Shown here: one piece after another, positions 1-7,067 of the stretch
Layout: every line of letters starts with the position of its first letter
How positions within the stretch are numbered: the first letter of the stretch is position 1
Origin: Planctomycetota bacterium
GTDB lineage: Bacteria; Planctomycetota; GCA-002687715; DRQF01
Direction: 5' to 3'
DNA: 16,194 bases
Assembly (NCBI GenBank): GCA_024275615.1
Contig: JAJRYU010000817.1
Coordinates: 1-16,194 of the forward strand
Notes under the pieces: model-generated
Seen by the model: the letters and a program-made list of their open reading frames with translations, nothing else
Databases searched by the model: none
Told to the model about the DNA's origin: nothing
Program-made: the position numbers and the translations under genes

Positions 1-410
1 AAATAGAACGGTCGGACCCCCATACCATCTCGCGCTCCGTAGAAGATATCGCGGTCAGCATCGCTCAAGAATAGGCCGAGGTCACCACGAAGGTTGTCCG
101 CCAGAGATTCCCCCCATCGATCCCACCCTCGCATGATCCAAGAGCAGACGGTTTCCTGATGCTCTTGCGCCTCAAGGCCGAGAATTGTGTCTATGCGTCC
201 CTCCAAGGTCACGGTCAGACCATCCTCGCGCTCCGCTTGCGTGACAAGCGGGTAGGCCATGGAGTCTTGCTTCAGAACGACGTGTATTGTCTCGTGATTG
301 AGAATGATGGCCGGTTCGGCTTGGAAGAGCTTTGCCACACCACGAATCCGCGCCGCCAGATCCTTGGCTTCCGCGGAAGATCCTAGGCTGGCTGCGAGGA
401 TCGCGTTCAT
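1..410 (-). CDS. Lasso-peptide C-type cyclase (asparagine-synthetase-like), N-terminal part only
   Basis: This gene runs off the left edge, so only about 136 N-terminal residues are visible. They read as a class II glutamine-amidotransferase-like fold of the AsnB/McjC family: the block FYGARDGMGVRPFYF near the edge matches the ARDxxGxxPLYY signature. A true glutamine-using enzyme starts Met-Cys-Gly, but this one starts Met-Asn-Ala-Ile, so the amidotransferase nucleophile is absent. That is typical of lasso macrolactam synthetases, which adenylate an Asp or Glu side chain and close an isopeptide bond to the core N-terminus. The ATG lies in an ATGA overlap with the end of the B2 gene, and GGAGA sits about 9 nt upstream, indicating translational coupling. 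The ATP-binding synthetase domain is outside the window, so cyclase activity is inferred from family and neighbours. Confidence 0.8.
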   Translation of the reverse strand, partial: MNAILAASLGSSAEAKDLAARIRGVAKLFQAEPAIILNHETIHVVLKQDSMAYPLVTQAEREDGLTVTLEGRIDTILGLEAQEHQETVCSWIMRGWDRWGESLADNLRGDLGLFLSDADRDIFYGARDGMGVRPFY

Positions 411-862
411 GAAGGTTGATCTCCGTTGAGGTCCAAAAGATGAGAATATGTCGTTCCCACTAGACCTCCTCCGAACTCACCGATGACGACCTCCCCCCCC
501 ATCTCTACCCAGGCATGAGCGGCGAATTCCTCGTTGACGTCCCTTTGCACACCGACCCGGAGAACAGCGTCGAAGCCGTCTGCATTCAGGGTCCAGCAAC
601 CAACGATAGCTTGGGGGAGACAGTTGTATGTTCCAGGGAGCTTCCTCGAAGCCAAGTCCAAAGCCCATGTCAAGCGCTTTGGATCGAGTTCTTTTTTGCC
701 GTGGACTCTTGTCTGAAGGCGGTGTTTCAGCTTGCGATTCCACTGAACATAGCTGAGGAATCGTGTCAGAAACCTCACATACACTAAACGACCACTTACG
801 ACGAATAGGAGCCGCCGGTCCTTATGATTCAGTCTTATTATCTTCAGGAGTGGTTTTATCAA
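407..862 (-). CDS. Lasso-peptide B2 (transglutaminase-like) leader peptidase
   Basis: The 151-residue product matches lasso biosynthesis B2 proteins (McjB C-terminal half, Transglut_core3), which cut the leader from a precursor peptide bound by the B1 protein. Visible features are a hydrophobic basic N-terminus with DRRLLF, the cysteine block NCLPQAIVGCW (Cys81) and the histidine block AAHAWVE (His116). The Asp normally found about 12 residues after the His (Asp194 in McjB) is Gly128 here, followed by Glu129, so the third catalytic residue is uncertain. The only start giving a full N-terminus is TTG at 862, which overlaps the B1 gene by 41 bp and has no obvious ribosome-binding site; a GTG further in would remove the conserved N-terminal segment. 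A run of eight G (coding strand) lies just after the His codon. The 3' end overlaps the C gene by ATGA. Confidence 0.82.
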   Translation of the reverse strand: MIKPLLKIIRLNHKDRRLLFVVSGRLVYVRFLTRFLSYVQWNRKLKHRLQTRVHGKKELDPKRLTWALDLASRKLPGTYNCLPQAIVGCWTLNADGFDAVLRVGVQRDVNEEFAAHAWVEMGGEVVIGEFGGGLVGTTYSHLLDLNGDQPS

Positions 863-1133
863 CTGTGGAAATCAACCCATGTTCATGAAGTTTGCCAACA
901 AACGCTGCCACATCGTTCTTCAACACGTCTTTTTCAACGTCGTAGTCGTCAAAGAGAGAATCCAACAACTCATCGAGCGAATGCGGCCCAGCAAGAAGCT
1001 CCCACACGCGCGTCCCGACACCATCCAACCCAAAGTAAATTCCAGAAGCTGTATTCAAGACGACTTTTTCACCATTCATGTCGCACGAAACGCAACCCTC
1101 AACCGTCACGTATCGTTCTTGTTCGCCAGACAT
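822..1133 (-). CDS. PqqD-family protein (lasso B1, RiPP recognition element)
   Basis: The 103-residue product is a PqqD-like winged-helix protein. It has the hallmark blocks: a short beta-rich start, then LNTASGIYFGLDGVGTRVWE, then an acidic stretch DDYDVEKDVLKNDVAAFVGK and a C-terminal HGLI. In RiPP pathways this fold binds the leader peptide and hands it to the B2 protease and the cyclase. The length is slightly above a minimal PqqD, with a charged tail. ATG at 1133 is preceded by GAGGAG about 7 nt upstream, a good ribosome-binding site. It is the first gene of the B1-B2-C set and its end overlaps the B2 start. PqqD-like proteins also occur in EPS loci without an obvious peptide product, so the family is firm and the substrate is not. 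Confidence 0.85.
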   Translation of the reverse strand: MSGEQERYVTVEGCVSCDMNGEKVVLNTASGIYFGLDGVGTRVWELLAGPHSLDELLDSLFDDYDVEKDVLKNDVAAFVGKLHEHGLISTVDKTTPEDNKTES

Positions 1134-1204
1134 CGGACTCTCCTCGATTTTCGTTCTCTTAGCTTCTTTGCATCAAAGAAGAACAAAGTTCCTAACAACC
1201 GGCC

Positions 1205-1582
1205 TCAGTTCTTCCGTCGATTCTGAGCGATTGCTTCGCAGTGATTCAAAAGTTGAATTGCACACTTGTCGTAATCTTCGGCACATTTCTTGAATGGATC
1301 GGCAACTTGAGCCTTTCCGCCTGTCGACAACGACAAGGTGCCGATCAAGAAGACCTTACCTTTTGACTCGGGATAGCAACGCAATATCCGAACTCGGTGC
1401 CAGTGCTCCATTACTAATAACAAGTCAGCCTCTGATATATCACGATTCCTGAGAATTGCCGATCTTTGTTGCGACAGGTCGATTCTTAGGTTTACCCGGA
1501 AGCAAATCTCAAACCCACTCACGGCAGAGCTCAACGCATGAATCATCATAATTCTTTACACGTTAGCTATTTACACAAAAGA
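1205..1582 (-). pseudogene. Low-molecular-weight protein-tyrosine phosphatase relic (Wzb-like)
   Basis: The C-terminal two thirds are clear LMW-PTPase: RIDLSQQRS, EADLLLVMEHWH, YPESKGKVFLIG and the general-acid region VADPFKKCAEDY are all in one frame. Such enzymes dephosphorylate Wzc-type tyrosine kinases that control EPS chain length. In the same frame upstream, the P-loop can still be read as F-V-stop-I-A-N-V-stop-R-I-x-M-x-x-A-L, matching the FVCxxNxCRSPMAEAL pattern. Both stops (TAA at 1571-1573 and 1556-1558) fall exactly on the two P-loop cysteines, including the nucleophile of the CX5R motif. About 20 residues between P-loop and DLLLVM also seem to be missing. An ATG inside (1549) could still give a 114-residue fragment, but without the active site. 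It lies between the flippase and the lasso-type genes, on the same strand. Confidence 0.78.
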
Positions 1583-1959
1583 CTCTTGTTGCGCGATTCG
1601 GGATAATCGGTGCTGGTAGGTAAGATTGAAGTCCAATCCGTTCAAAGACGACATAGACCCGAAACTAGCTATTCGTCTCATAGAAAGGCAACATCAACAA
1701 CACTCCATGGTTCTTCACTGAGCCATGATCGACAACCGCTCAGATTATTTAAACACGTAAATGGATCTTTGCAGTCGAGCCCAAAACGGCTGTACTCGAT
1801 TTTTTTCATGCTTCCGTTGACTGCAACTTCCCACGGACTGGCAGCTTGAGGCAGTATTTCGCTGGTCGGCGAGATCGAGGTAAGACGACGACTTCTGTGA
1901 TTGGGAGAAACTTGCCTGCTTAGACAAGATCGCTCTACCGCGACACCAGTGAGAGGCGA
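1583..1959. other. Stretch between flippase and phosphatase relic, mostly without recognisable genes
   Basis: Apart from the 43-codon frame at 1678-1809 and the 36-codon frame starting at 1681 that runs into the first stop of the phosphatase relic, I see no recognisable coding sequence, RNA gene or strong terminator. On the minus strand the frame directly after the flippase stop remains open to 1678 without an early start codon, which may mean a decayed gene once filled this space. Confidence 0.5.
1678..1809 (-). CDS. Short ORF of 43 residues, unrecognised; possible precursor peptide or HprK-like fragment
   Basis: An ATG followed by AAAAAA opens a 43-codon frame ending in TGA, which forms an ATGA overlap with a further short frame at 1681-1571. 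The only upstream purine run is a weak GGAAG. Two readings are possible. First, a lasso-type precursor: the C-terminal part GCRSWLSEEPWSVVDVAFL starts with Gly and has Glu at ring positions 8 and 9, but the leader lacks the usual Thr at position -2 and a proper YxxP. Second, the N-terminus of an HPr-kinase-like protein of the sort found in RiPP loci: YSRFGLDCKDPF resembles the Y..FGL..x.S start of that family, and DVAFL could match its DVxIR strand, making this a truncated relic. The same frame stays open back to the flippase stop, so chance is also possible. No function is assigned. Confidence 0.3.
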   Translation of the reverse strand: MKKIEYSRFGLDCKDPFTCLNNLSGCRSWLSEEPWSVVDVAFL

Positions 1960-3387
1960 TCAAGCTCCTTGCTTGCGTCCAAGGAACTTGAGGACCGAGT
2001 CTTGCACTTCTTGTCGAGCGATAACAACGACGACCAGGACGCAAGTCGACGATGCAAGCGCGAGAACAACTCTCCACAATGGTGAAGACTCTGACAAGGT
2101 CGCTCGGGTTAGCTCCTGGAGACCATAGCCGAACGCGACGACGAGGAAAAACGGAAAAAAGACATTCTTGAAGGCACCCTCAAACCGATTCGCCAGCATG
2201 CCAGCGATTCCAAGGAGCGCGAGCGACTCACCTATGGCTGCGAGCGAAGCCAACTGAACCAAAGTCCATCCCGCACGTGCCGCGAACAATAAGACGAGAA
2301 GCAAGGAAGCTCGCAAGATATTTGCGTGCATAGGGAGCGTCGTTGCGCCGCACGAAAGCGCTGCAGTGGAATAGGCGGATCGCAAGATCCGAATACCTCC
2401 TGCAATTGCAAGCCAGGGGATAATTGAACCTGCAGCGTTGTACTTTTCGGGGTACAAGAGCTCGACAACAGCGCTCGACCCCAGTCCATAGAAAGTCACA
2501 AATGGTAATGCGGTCACTAGTGCTCCATACCTGCATAGACTGAACTCGTGGAGTCTTGAGACTGCGTCGTCTTGACAAGCCGACAATCTGGGCAAGTAGA
2601 GGGTACTTACGACTCGAGTAATAATCCCACCGGGAGCAAACACTAAAAGTGAAGCGACAGCATAGACGCCCAGAGCGCTCATGTTGACTTCACCACCAAT
2701 GACCATCATGTCACCACGAGTCACCGAGAAGATCAAGAATCCGTTGATGATCAACGGCCAACCGAATCTAAAAAATCGAAGCGTCATTTCCTTTGAAACA
2801 ACCCAACGGTACTCCACGTTCGCGACGAACCGAGACATCAGCGCCCACGCCATGCTTTGGGCGAGAATCGCGGTGAGCATGCAAGACCAGTGTTGTGTTA
2901 GGAGCGCTGCAATTGAGCCAACGAAGGCCCCAACAATTTGTGACGTGATCTCCGTCGCCACGTCCTTCTTGAATTCCATGTGCCGATGATCACGTTTGCG
3001 TTCAAGATGAACGAACGAACGTATGATGGGGACAAGAGCAAGTGTGCGATAGGCCCACAGCGCCTCCGGACAAGAATAGTATTTCGACAAGGGCCCAGCG
3101 ATAAGGAACACCACAGTTGCGGAAATGACACCTCGTAAGAAAGTCAAGAAATGCGCGCAAGCCATCAGCTCGTCGTCGTCGCCGTCTGGAGCTTGAACGA
3201 GCATCCGATCCCAAGCCATGTCACTTAAGGACTCCAAGAGGAAGACCGTAATCGCGAAGCTCATCGCAATCCCAAAGTCATCGGGAGCGAGGAAATTGGC
3301 AACAACGAGATTCCGGAGAAAGCTCAACCCTTGCCCAAGCCCCAGACCTGCTGACAAGAGTAAGCCTCCTTTCAGAGTCTTGGCCAT
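1960..3387 (-). CDS. Wzx-like polysaccharide flippase (MOP superfamily)
   Basis: The 475-residue product is an integral membrane protein with about 12-14 hydrophobic segments and the start typical of polysaccharide transporters: MAKTLKGGLLLSAGLGLGQG, then FLRNLVVANFLAPDDFG. It belongs to the Polysacc_synt/MOP group, which moves undecaprenyl-diphosphate-linked repeat units across the inner membrane. ATG at 3387 is chosen because GGGAGAG lies 6-7 nt upstream; ATG at 3411 and an upstream start at 3447 lack such a site. The length is usual for the family and the frame is intact. It is followed on the same strand by the phosphatase relic and the lasso-type genes and preceded by a broken gene, so it could belong to one transcript with them. 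The glycan it carries cannot be told from sequence. Confidence 0.88.
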   Translation of the reverse strand: MAKTLKGGLLLSAGLGLGQGLSFLRNLVVANFLAPDDFGIAMSFAITVFLLESLSDMAWDRMLVQAPDGDDDELMACAHFLTFLRGVISATVVFLIAGPLSKYYSCPEALWAYRTLALVPIIRSFVHLERKRDHRHMEFKKDVATEITSQIVGAFVGSIAALLTQHWSCMLTAILAQSMAWALMSRFVANVEYRWVVSKEMTLRFFRFGWPLIINGFLIFSVTRGDMMVIGGEVNMSALGVYAVASLLVFAPGGIITRVVSTLYLPRLSACQDDAVSRLHEFSLCRYGALVTALPFVTFYGLGSSAVVELLYPEKYNAAGSIIPWLAIAGGIRILRSAYSTAALSCGATTLPMHANILRASLLLVLLFAARAGWTLVQLASLAAIGESLALLGIAGMLANRFEGAFKNVFFPFFLVVAFGYGLQELTRATLSESSPLWRVVLALASSTCVLVVVVIARQEVQDSVLKFLGRKQGA

Positions 3388-3481
3388 CAATTGCTCTCCC
3401 GTCGACAGCATTTGGTGTGCGGCCGCCCCAAGCGAAAAGGGCACCAAGACCGATGGGAACTGTTCAGGGCCATAGACTTGA

Positions 3482-3955
3482 TTACTCCTCTGGATCTTTG
3501 TTTCGCTCTTGGCTCAGATATGAGAAGACGGGTGCATTAGCGATCACAAGAAGGAACTTATACGCGAAACGGCTAGGATCCTTCCAGCCTTGCCGATTCC
3601 CGCAGTAAAATGTGCCCTTGTCCTGCATCAACATGCAGAACAAGAACTCCATCAGTACGCGATAGGTAACGCTATCGACACGAATGCCTCTCCAATCCAA
3701 GCCTTTAGAGGTTTCGGGTAGTGGGAAGGAACTTCAAGGATCCGTCATCCGGTACCACGTCCGAACGAGAGACTAGGCGTGCCTCTCTCTTGCCACCGAG
3801 CACTTTTGAGAGGATCTCTTCGGATCACCAAATCCTTCCCGCCAATATTTCACTTCGGAAAGAAGCAGCCCGACATAGCGATCAAAAAAAAACTCTGGGA
3901 GATTATCCCATGACGTGGCACACTTTGGGTCAAAATCCCGAAGCCTCGAGACACG
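3482..3955 (-). pseudogene. Frameshifted gene remnant of unknown family
   Basis: Three pieces of protein-like sequence follow one another on the minus strand in alternating frames. About 3955-3825 reads RDFDPKCATSWDNLPEFFF then DRYVGLLLSEVKYWREGFGD. About 3825-3735 continues in another frame with EILSKVLGGKREARL and SRSDVVPDDGSLKFLP. About 3733-3482 returns to the first frame with PETSKGLDWRGIRVDSVTYR through GWKDPSRFAYKFLLVIANAP to a TAA. The first frame has stops at 3775-3773 and 3736-3734; the middle frame stops at 3707-3705. The amino-acid sense continues across both joints, so this is a single gene of at least about 155 codons broken by two compensating frameshifts, either by decay or by assembly error. 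The tail has a short hydrophobic segment and a charged end. I do not recognise the family; an EPS enzyme such as a glycosyltransferase is only a guess from context. Confidence 0.55.
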
Positions 3956-4212
3956 CTAACTACTGAATATAACCAGGATAAGCAACGCCACGCAACTTCA
4001 TCAGGTGTAGAAAAAGGAAGAACTAGTCAATATACTTGTCCAAAAAGGGGGTAGCGCGAATCGTCGGCAAGTGTATTGTTTGTTTTGATTGTCAATTTCG
4101 CTTTCCCATTTGGTAGAAACAGCGCTCGGCGTCGCTTACTCTGATCAACTGTTGTTATGTGGTATGGCGCCCCCCGAGTGAATTGCACCGCAGACAATCA
4201 TAGGTAGACGAA
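3956..4212. other. Divergent intergenic region upstream of the initiating transferase
   Basis: This region separates the leftward and rightward gene sets and should hold promoters for both. I see A/T-rich stretches such as 4080-4120 on the plus strand (TTGTCA at 4089-4094 and TAGAAA at 4114-4119, with a 19-nt spacer, which is poor), but no convincing sigma-70 or sigma-54 site. On the minus strand a protein-like frame (TPDEVAWR, about 4005-3980) could be a further decayed part of the gene remnant at 3482-3955. No RNA gene is seen. Confidence 0.35.
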
Positions 4213-5625
4213 ATGAACCTCATTTTTCAACGCGAATCGGCCCTGTTGATGGCCCTTACGCTCCATGTGACCGCACTCATGTCGGTCTTGAGTCTATCCC
4301 TTGACTATGGCCTGGAGAAAGTCGAGATCGTTCAACTGATCCCGGCCTTTCTCGGCGGCGCGGTGTTCTGCTCCCTCGCCATTTACCGCCGCACTTTTCG
4401 AGCCAAGCGACTCATAAGTTTTAGGGCATCGTGTGAGGCGATGGTCATTCCGTTCGTCGTTGCGCTGTCCGTTGCTTATCTCTCCGACGTTCTGTTCCGG
4501 TTTCGCGGCATCTCAACACTGAGCGTCTTCGGCGTCGCGTCGCTTGCTGCCGTCTGCGTTCACGGCTTGTTACAGCTTGCTATTTCGGGGTACATCTCAT
4601 ACCGCGCCAAGAATAGCTGCCCCGCGACCATCGTCATTGTCGGCAACAACTTGCGATCGTCCAAACTGATCGAACGCTGGCAAGATGACTGCCTGTTCCC
4701 TGTCGAGATCAATGGCTACATCGACGCCACGCGTGGTGCGACAGATTATGCCACCAATCCACAGCAGGAGACGCTTCGGTATCTCGGCCCGGTTGAGAAA
4801 ATTGAAGAGATCCTGACCAGCCAAGTGGTCGATGAAATCTGGATGACCCTGCCAATTCGGTCGCAATTCGATCGCATGAACAAATCCGTTGCTGTGTGTG
4901 AGACAATCGGTATTCCCGTGCGACTTTCACCAAGCGAAATGTTCGCCTCACGCCGTGGAGATCTGAGACAAACGAATGGTCGTTGGGCTGATGACTTGTC
5001 ATTCGTGGCACTGCCCGGAAAGCCCTGGAAGCTGGTAGTAAAACGCCTTTTCGACGTCACCGGAAGCGCTGCCCTTATGCTTTTGTGTGCACCCCTGCTC
5101 CTCATCATCGCACTTATCATCAAGACAACATCCAAGGGTCCGGTTTTCTATACTCAAAAGAGATGTGGACTCCATGGCAGGCTCTTTAAGCTCTACAAAT
5201 TTCGTTCGATGATCGTCGATGCCGATGGCCTCAAAACATCGCTTTCCGAACAAAACGAACTAGCCGGCCCAGCATTCAAGATGAAGAAGGATCCGCGAAT
5301 AACATCCATTGGGAGTTTCATCCGCAAGACAAGTATTGACGAGCTGCCTCAGCTCTGGAACGTCTTCCGCGGCGAAATGAGCCTTGTGGGACCCCGTCCG
5401 TCTGTGCCGCAGGAAGTCGAAAAATACGAGGCTTGGCAGCGTCGGCGGTTAAGTGTGAAACCTGGCCTGACCTGCACTTGGCAGGTCTCCGGTCGCAACA
5501 ACATCACCTTCGATAAATGGATGCAGATGGATCTGGAGTACATCCACAATTGGTCTCTACGCCAGGATATCCTCTTGGTTTGCAAGACCATTCCTGCAGT
5601 CCTTTTCATGCGAGGCGCGTATTAA
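4213..5625 (+). CDS. Undecaprenyl-phosphate sugar-1-phosphate transferase (WcaJ/WbaP type)
   Basis: The 470-residue polyprenyl glycosylphosphotransferase starts EPS repeat-unit assembly by moving a sugar-1-phosphate from a nucleotide sugar to undecaprenyl phosphate at the inner membrane. The N-terminal part (about 1-130) has four hydrophobic segments. A CoA_binding_3-like Rossmann region follows (about 137-250, starting ATIVIVGNN), then the catalytic bacterial sugar transferase domain from KRLFDV at 277. Key motifs are KFRSM at 329, the catalytic Asp-Glu of DELPQLWNVF at 376-377, SLVGPRP near 392 and KPGLTCTWQVSGRN. The C-terminal end DILLVCKTIPAVL is typical. The start has AGGT 8 nt upstream, and an in-frame length normal for WcaJ-like proteins supports it. 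It is the first gene of the rightward set. The sugar (glucose, galactose or another) cannot be settled from sequence. Confidence 0.93.
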   Translation: MNLIFQRESALLMALTLHVTALMSVLSLSLDYGLEKVEIVQLIPAFLGGAVFCSLAIYRRTFRAKRLISFRASCEAMVIPFVVALSVAYLSDVLFRFRGISTLSVFGVASLAAVCVHGLLQLAISGYISYRAKNSCPATIVIVGNNLRSSKLIERWQDDCLFPVEINGYIDATRGATDYATNPQQETLRYLGPVEKIEEILTSQVVDEIWMTLPIRSQFDRMNKSVAVCETIGIPVRLSPSEMFASRRGDLRQTNGRWADDLSFVALPGKPWKLVVKRLFDVTGSAALMLLCAPLLLIIALIIKTTSKGPVFYTQKRCGLHGRLFKLYKFRSMIVDADGLKTSLSEQNELAGPAFKMKKDPRITSIGSFIRKTSIDELPQLWNVFRGEMSLVGPRPSVPQEVEKYEAWQRRRLSVKPGLTCTWQVSGRNNITFDKWMQMDLEYIHNWSLRQDILLVCKTIPAVLFMRGAY

Positions 5626-5771
5626 CCCAGGTGCGGGCAGGCCGTTCTTGCAATTTGCCAGTTATGATGCCATCCTCTGCCATCGGATCAGACACGCATA
5701 CTCTGTGCCTTGTGAGAGAGCCCTCTTTTGAATGACCACACAGTCTTGGCACATCAATTAGGGGTCTTTTG

Positions 5772-7067
5772 ATGCTGAACTCATTGATTGCACGTGAGAA
5801 TCATGCTGAACGTATCCGCATTGCACTCATCGGTGCAGGGTCCATGGGTTTGGGCATCGCTCTCCAAATCAAGAAGACTCCAGGAATGGAACTGGTCGTC
5901 ATCACAGACATTGACCAAGATGCCTGTCGAGCGGCAGCCAATGCTTACGGCCAACCATTTGAGTTTTGGGATCAGAAGACTTCTCCCCAAGACCGAAACA
6001 ACGTCCTGTTGACCACCGCGCCCCACTTTCTTGAAGAGAACTCAAATTCACTTGAGTTCGACGTCTTGGTTGAATCAACCAACACCATCGAATTTGCCCT
6101 TCACGCTTGCCTGGGCGCAATTCGCAAGAAAGCCCACGTTGTCCTTATGAATGCCGAGGTCGACTTGGCATTTGGCCCTCTCTTGAGAATCGAAGCGGAA
6201 AAATCCGGAGTCACTGTGACAAGTGACGCCGGCGACCAGCACGGCGTCTTGTCGACAATGATCGAAGAAATCAAGTTATGGGGGTTTGACATCTCCATGG
6301 CCGGAAACATCAAGGGTTTCTTGCGCCGCCACGCCACGGCTTCTTCTCTGGCAGAAGAAGCCCGAGTTAGGAATCTCAATCCTATCCAGTGCTGTGCCTA
6401 CACGGATGGGACAAAACTCAATATAGAGATGGCCGTCTTGGCAAACGGCCTGGGTCTTCAGCCATTCACCCGGGGAATGGAGGGACCAAAGGCGGGAGAC
6501 GTCCGCGAGGTGTTTTCGAAATTTGACTTCACGCGCTATGGCGATACGGGCGTCGTTGACTACATCCTCGGCGCCGAACCAGGGGGCGGTGTCTTTGTCG
6601 TCGGCCGTTGCGAAGACAAACTTCAGTCACAGTACTTGGAATACTACAAGCTTGGCGATGGTCCGTTTTATCTGTTTTATCGGCCCTACCACCTCTGTCA
6701 TTTGGAAACACCACGTGCAATTTGGCGTAGTGCCGAATGCAACGATCCAATCTTGGTGCCTCAATTGGAGCGTCCAACCGATGTTTTCAGCTTTGCCAAG
6801 AAAGACCTCATGCCCGGAGACTCTATTAGCCGTGCAATCGGAGGGGACGAAATCTACGGACTGATCGACAAGCAGGAGATCGCTGACCAGAGCGGCTTGA
6901 TCCCGATATGGTTGCTCGACACCGAAGGTGATGCGAAACCTCGTTTGAAACGTCCAGTGGCCATAGATGAGGCCATCACCTGGGACGACATCGAACTTCC
7001 AGACAGCCCCATTGTCGCCGCTCACGAGTTGCAACGCGACAAGATCAAGAATCGTCATGACGGCTAA
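5772..7067 (+). CDS. COG4091-type NAD(P)-dependent oxidoreductase with C-terminal SAF domain
   Basis: The 431-residue product matches the predicted homoserine-dehydrogenase-like family with a SAF domain. The N-terminus carries a Rossmann nucleotide-binding motif GAGSMG (21-26) and DIDQDA after the second strand. Family landmarks follow in order: FDVLVESTNTIEFA, HVVLMNAEVDLAFGP, TSDAGDQHGV, AGNIKGF, YTDGTKLNIEMAVLANGLGL, VDYILGAEPGGGVFV, YYKLGDGPFYLFYRPYHLCH, then a SAF-like C-terminus (about 340-425) with KKDLMPGDSI and TWDDIELP. ATG at 5772 is chosen over TTG at 5769 because AGGGG lies 7 nt upstream. The substrate is not known for most members; the setting in an EPS locus suggests a sugar or sugar-acid intermediate rather than homoserine. 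Its end overlaps the next gene by 11 bp. Confidence 0.85.
   Translation: MLNSLIARENHAERIRIALIGAGSMGLGIALQIKKTPGMELVVITDIDQDACRAAANAYGQPFEFWDQKTSPQDRNNVLLTTAPHFLEENSNSLEFDVLVESTNTIEFALHACLGAIRKKAHVVLMNAEVDLAFGPLLRIEAEKSGVTVTSDAGDQHGVLSTMIEEIKLWGFDISMAGNIKGFLRRHATASSLAEEARVRNLNPIQCCAYTDGTKLNIEMAVLANGLGLQPFTRGMEGPKAGDVREVFSKFDFTRYGDTGVVDYILGAEPGGGVFVVGRCEDKLQSQYLEYYKLGDGPFYLFYRPYHLCHLETPRAIWRSAECNDPILVPQLERPTDVFSFAKKDLMPGDSISRAIGGDEIYGLIDKQEIADQSGLIPIWLLDTEGDAKPRLKRPVAIDEAITWDDIELPDSPIVAAHELQRDKIKNRHDG

Noticed and set aside
159..386. Plus-strand 75-codon frame
   Set aside because: It is antisense to the clear C-type cyclase N-terminus, with no family resemblance and no ribosome-binding site.
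1134..1204. Possible lasso precursor gene directly before B1
   Set aside because: The only start on the minus strand gives four codons (MQRS); there is no room for a leader and core.
1745..2077. Minus-strand 110-codon frame over the flippase end
   Set aside because: It overlaps the conserved C-terminus of the flippase in another frame and is rich in Ser/Arg/Cys, as expected of a shadow frame.
3884..3892. A9 run as cause of a frameshift in the broken gene
   Set aside because: The protein-like sequence stays in the same frame on both sides of the run (PEFFFDRYVG); the breaks lie further downstream.
4165..4190. Sigma-54-like TGGC...TTGCA upstream of the sugar transferase
   Set aside because: TGGC and TTGCA are about 18 nt apart start to start, versus 11 in the consensus, so it is not a credible site.
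5517..5735. Plus-strand 72-codon frame over the end of the sugar transferase
   Set aside because: It mostly overlaps the conserved transferase C-terminus in another frame and shows no protein-family signal in its free part.
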